Shown here in pieces: positions 63,878-64,000 of a stretch of DNA of 64,000 nucleotides. Below the pieces are notes generated by a model, which was not told the origin of the DNA, ran no database searches, and saw only the letters and a list, made by a program, of their open reading frames with translations. Position numbers and translations under genes: made by a program. The stretch comes from Metellina segmentata. Its lineage: Eukaryota > Arthropoda > Arachnida > Araneae > Tetragnathidae. Location: the NCBI GenBank assembly GCA_947359465.1, contig OX375875.1, forward strand, positions 18,102,458-18,166,457. The letters run 5' to 3'. Each line of letters begins with the position of its first letter. The first letter of the stretch is position 1.

Positions 63878-64000
63878 ACACCATGTACATTCTATGGGAA
63901 TACTTCACACAAAACACTCTCCCCACATCTCACTCAAGTACATTTTCATTCTTTTAGAAATTGCAACGCTTGAGAACTTGGAATGGGAGCCTTGAAATGA

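Larger units (their letters stand above)
1..64000 (+). repeat. 147-bp satellite array, 435 full monomers plus a 78-bp partial
   Basis: The phrase CCACATCTCACTCAAG recurs every 147 bases through the entire window, always in the same orientation. Numbering from base 1, the last copy starts at 63923, so 63922 bases hold 435 monomers with 23 net deleted bases. Those 23 are fully explained by visible indels: 2-bp deletions near 11755, 12635, 13515, 14395, 30854, 34086, 37318, 38492 and 40254; 1-bp deletions near 845, 4224, 17299, 21831, 22894 and 23234; and a 1-bp insertion near 23300. No stretch of unique sequence, transposon or gene interrupts the array, and both array edges lie outside the window. 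The structure is that of a eukaryotic tandem satellite; a centromeric location is inferred, not shown. Confidence in the repeat is near certain, in the centromere role moderate. Confidence 0.99.
51060..64000 (+). repeat. Zone VI: mixed variants, ending in a 20-mer tandem duplication
   Basis: The first part (51.06-54 kb) mixes forms from zones IV and V, including tatataaa (52857, 53151), GTGAATTCTATAGG (53007) and GAAATTGAAACGC (53230, 53377). From 55.2 kb the marks are CACCGTGTACATTC (55502, 56384, 57854, 58883, 61823), ATGCGCCCGCC (56803, 58567, 59302, 61507, 62242), CCCCATATCTC, GACAGTGCTCC and CATATAAATTCTATT. The spacing of the GCGCCC mark is 22, 12, 5, 15 and 5 monomers counting from 53570. 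GTACATTC monomers become frequent toward the right end. Confidence 0.75.

Noticed and set aside
1..64000. CRISPR array
   Set aside because: Repeats are 147 bp and contiguous, with no unique spacers and no cas genes. The unit is a satellite monomer.
1..64000. Ribosomal intergenic spacer or 5S gene array
   Set aside because: No 5S-like internal promoter boxes, rRNA or tRNA sequence is recognisable in the monomer on either strand.
1..64000. Telomeric or subtelomeric repeats
   Set aside because: No TTTAGGG, TTAGGG or related short tandem motif occurs; TTTTAGAAATT is an isolated part of the monomer.
1..64000. A protein-coding or defence system hidden in the array
   Set aside because: I followed the monomer phase from end to end and all length differences are accounted for, so there is no room for a non-satellite gene.

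Overview
The whole window is one uninterrupted satellite DNA array. A 147-bp monomer repeats head-to-tail, always in the same orientation, from base 1 to base 64000. Counting from the phase that begins CCACATCTCACTC at base 1, there are 435 complete monomers before 63923 and a 78-bp partial copy to the end. The count closes exactly. 435 x 147 is 63945, the observed length is 63922, and the 23 missing bases are accounted for by nine 2-bp deletions, six 1-bp deletions and one 1-bp insertion, all located. I see no unique sequence, protein gene, RNA gene, transposon, CRISPR array or inversion. The short open frames that exist are satellite read-through and are not annotated as genes.

A 64-kb homogeneous array with a monomer near 150 bp and higher-order organisation points to a eukaryotic chromosome, most likely the core of a centromeric or large heterochromatic satellite block. 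The species cannot be read from the sequence. Plant and animal centromere satellites both fall in this size range. From memory, unverified, strawberry (Fragaria) is one genus reported with a centromere monomer of about this length.

The consensus monomer is about 43.5% GC (64 of 147 bases) and holds four CpGs, a T-rich tract ending TTTTAG (21-35), two 6-bp dyads (11-16 with 47-52; 63-68 with 83-88), and a final segment running from CCATGTAAATTC to ACTCTCC. Most monomers differ from it at only a few sites. Named variants used below are: E (AAATTACTCTCC), F (TTGACGCTCGG), A (CGGCCCC), B (AAATAACAATG with CTAAGGGAATACATC), C (GTTAATTC with CTCTACCC), D (GCAAAGCTTGAG with TTGCAATGG), the 145-bp deletion form (CACTCCCCAC), the TATA form (CACTATATAAATTC), and the CCCT form (TTGTCCCTCGG).

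These variants divide the array into six approximate zones. Zone I (1-10.26 kb) and zone III (14.94-30.4 kb) carry the ordered E-F-A-B-C-D cassette at variable spacing. Zone II (10.26-14.94 kb) and zone IV (30.4-43.4 kb) carry the 145-bp and TATA forms; zone II is built of 880-bp (6-mer) and 1,760-bp (12-mer) units, zone IV of 3,232-bp (22-mer) units. Zone V (43.4-51.06 kb) carries CCCT, GAAACTGC and CATATAAATT forms in a 10-mer (1,470 bp) nested in a 26-mer (3,822 bp). Zone VI (51.06-64 kb) ends in a 20-mer (2,940 bp) tandem duplication whose copies differ at one visible base. The pattern is what repeated unequal crossing-over and segmental amplification leave behind: long, near-identical, recent units built on older monomer diversity, with hybrid monomers marking individual exchanges.
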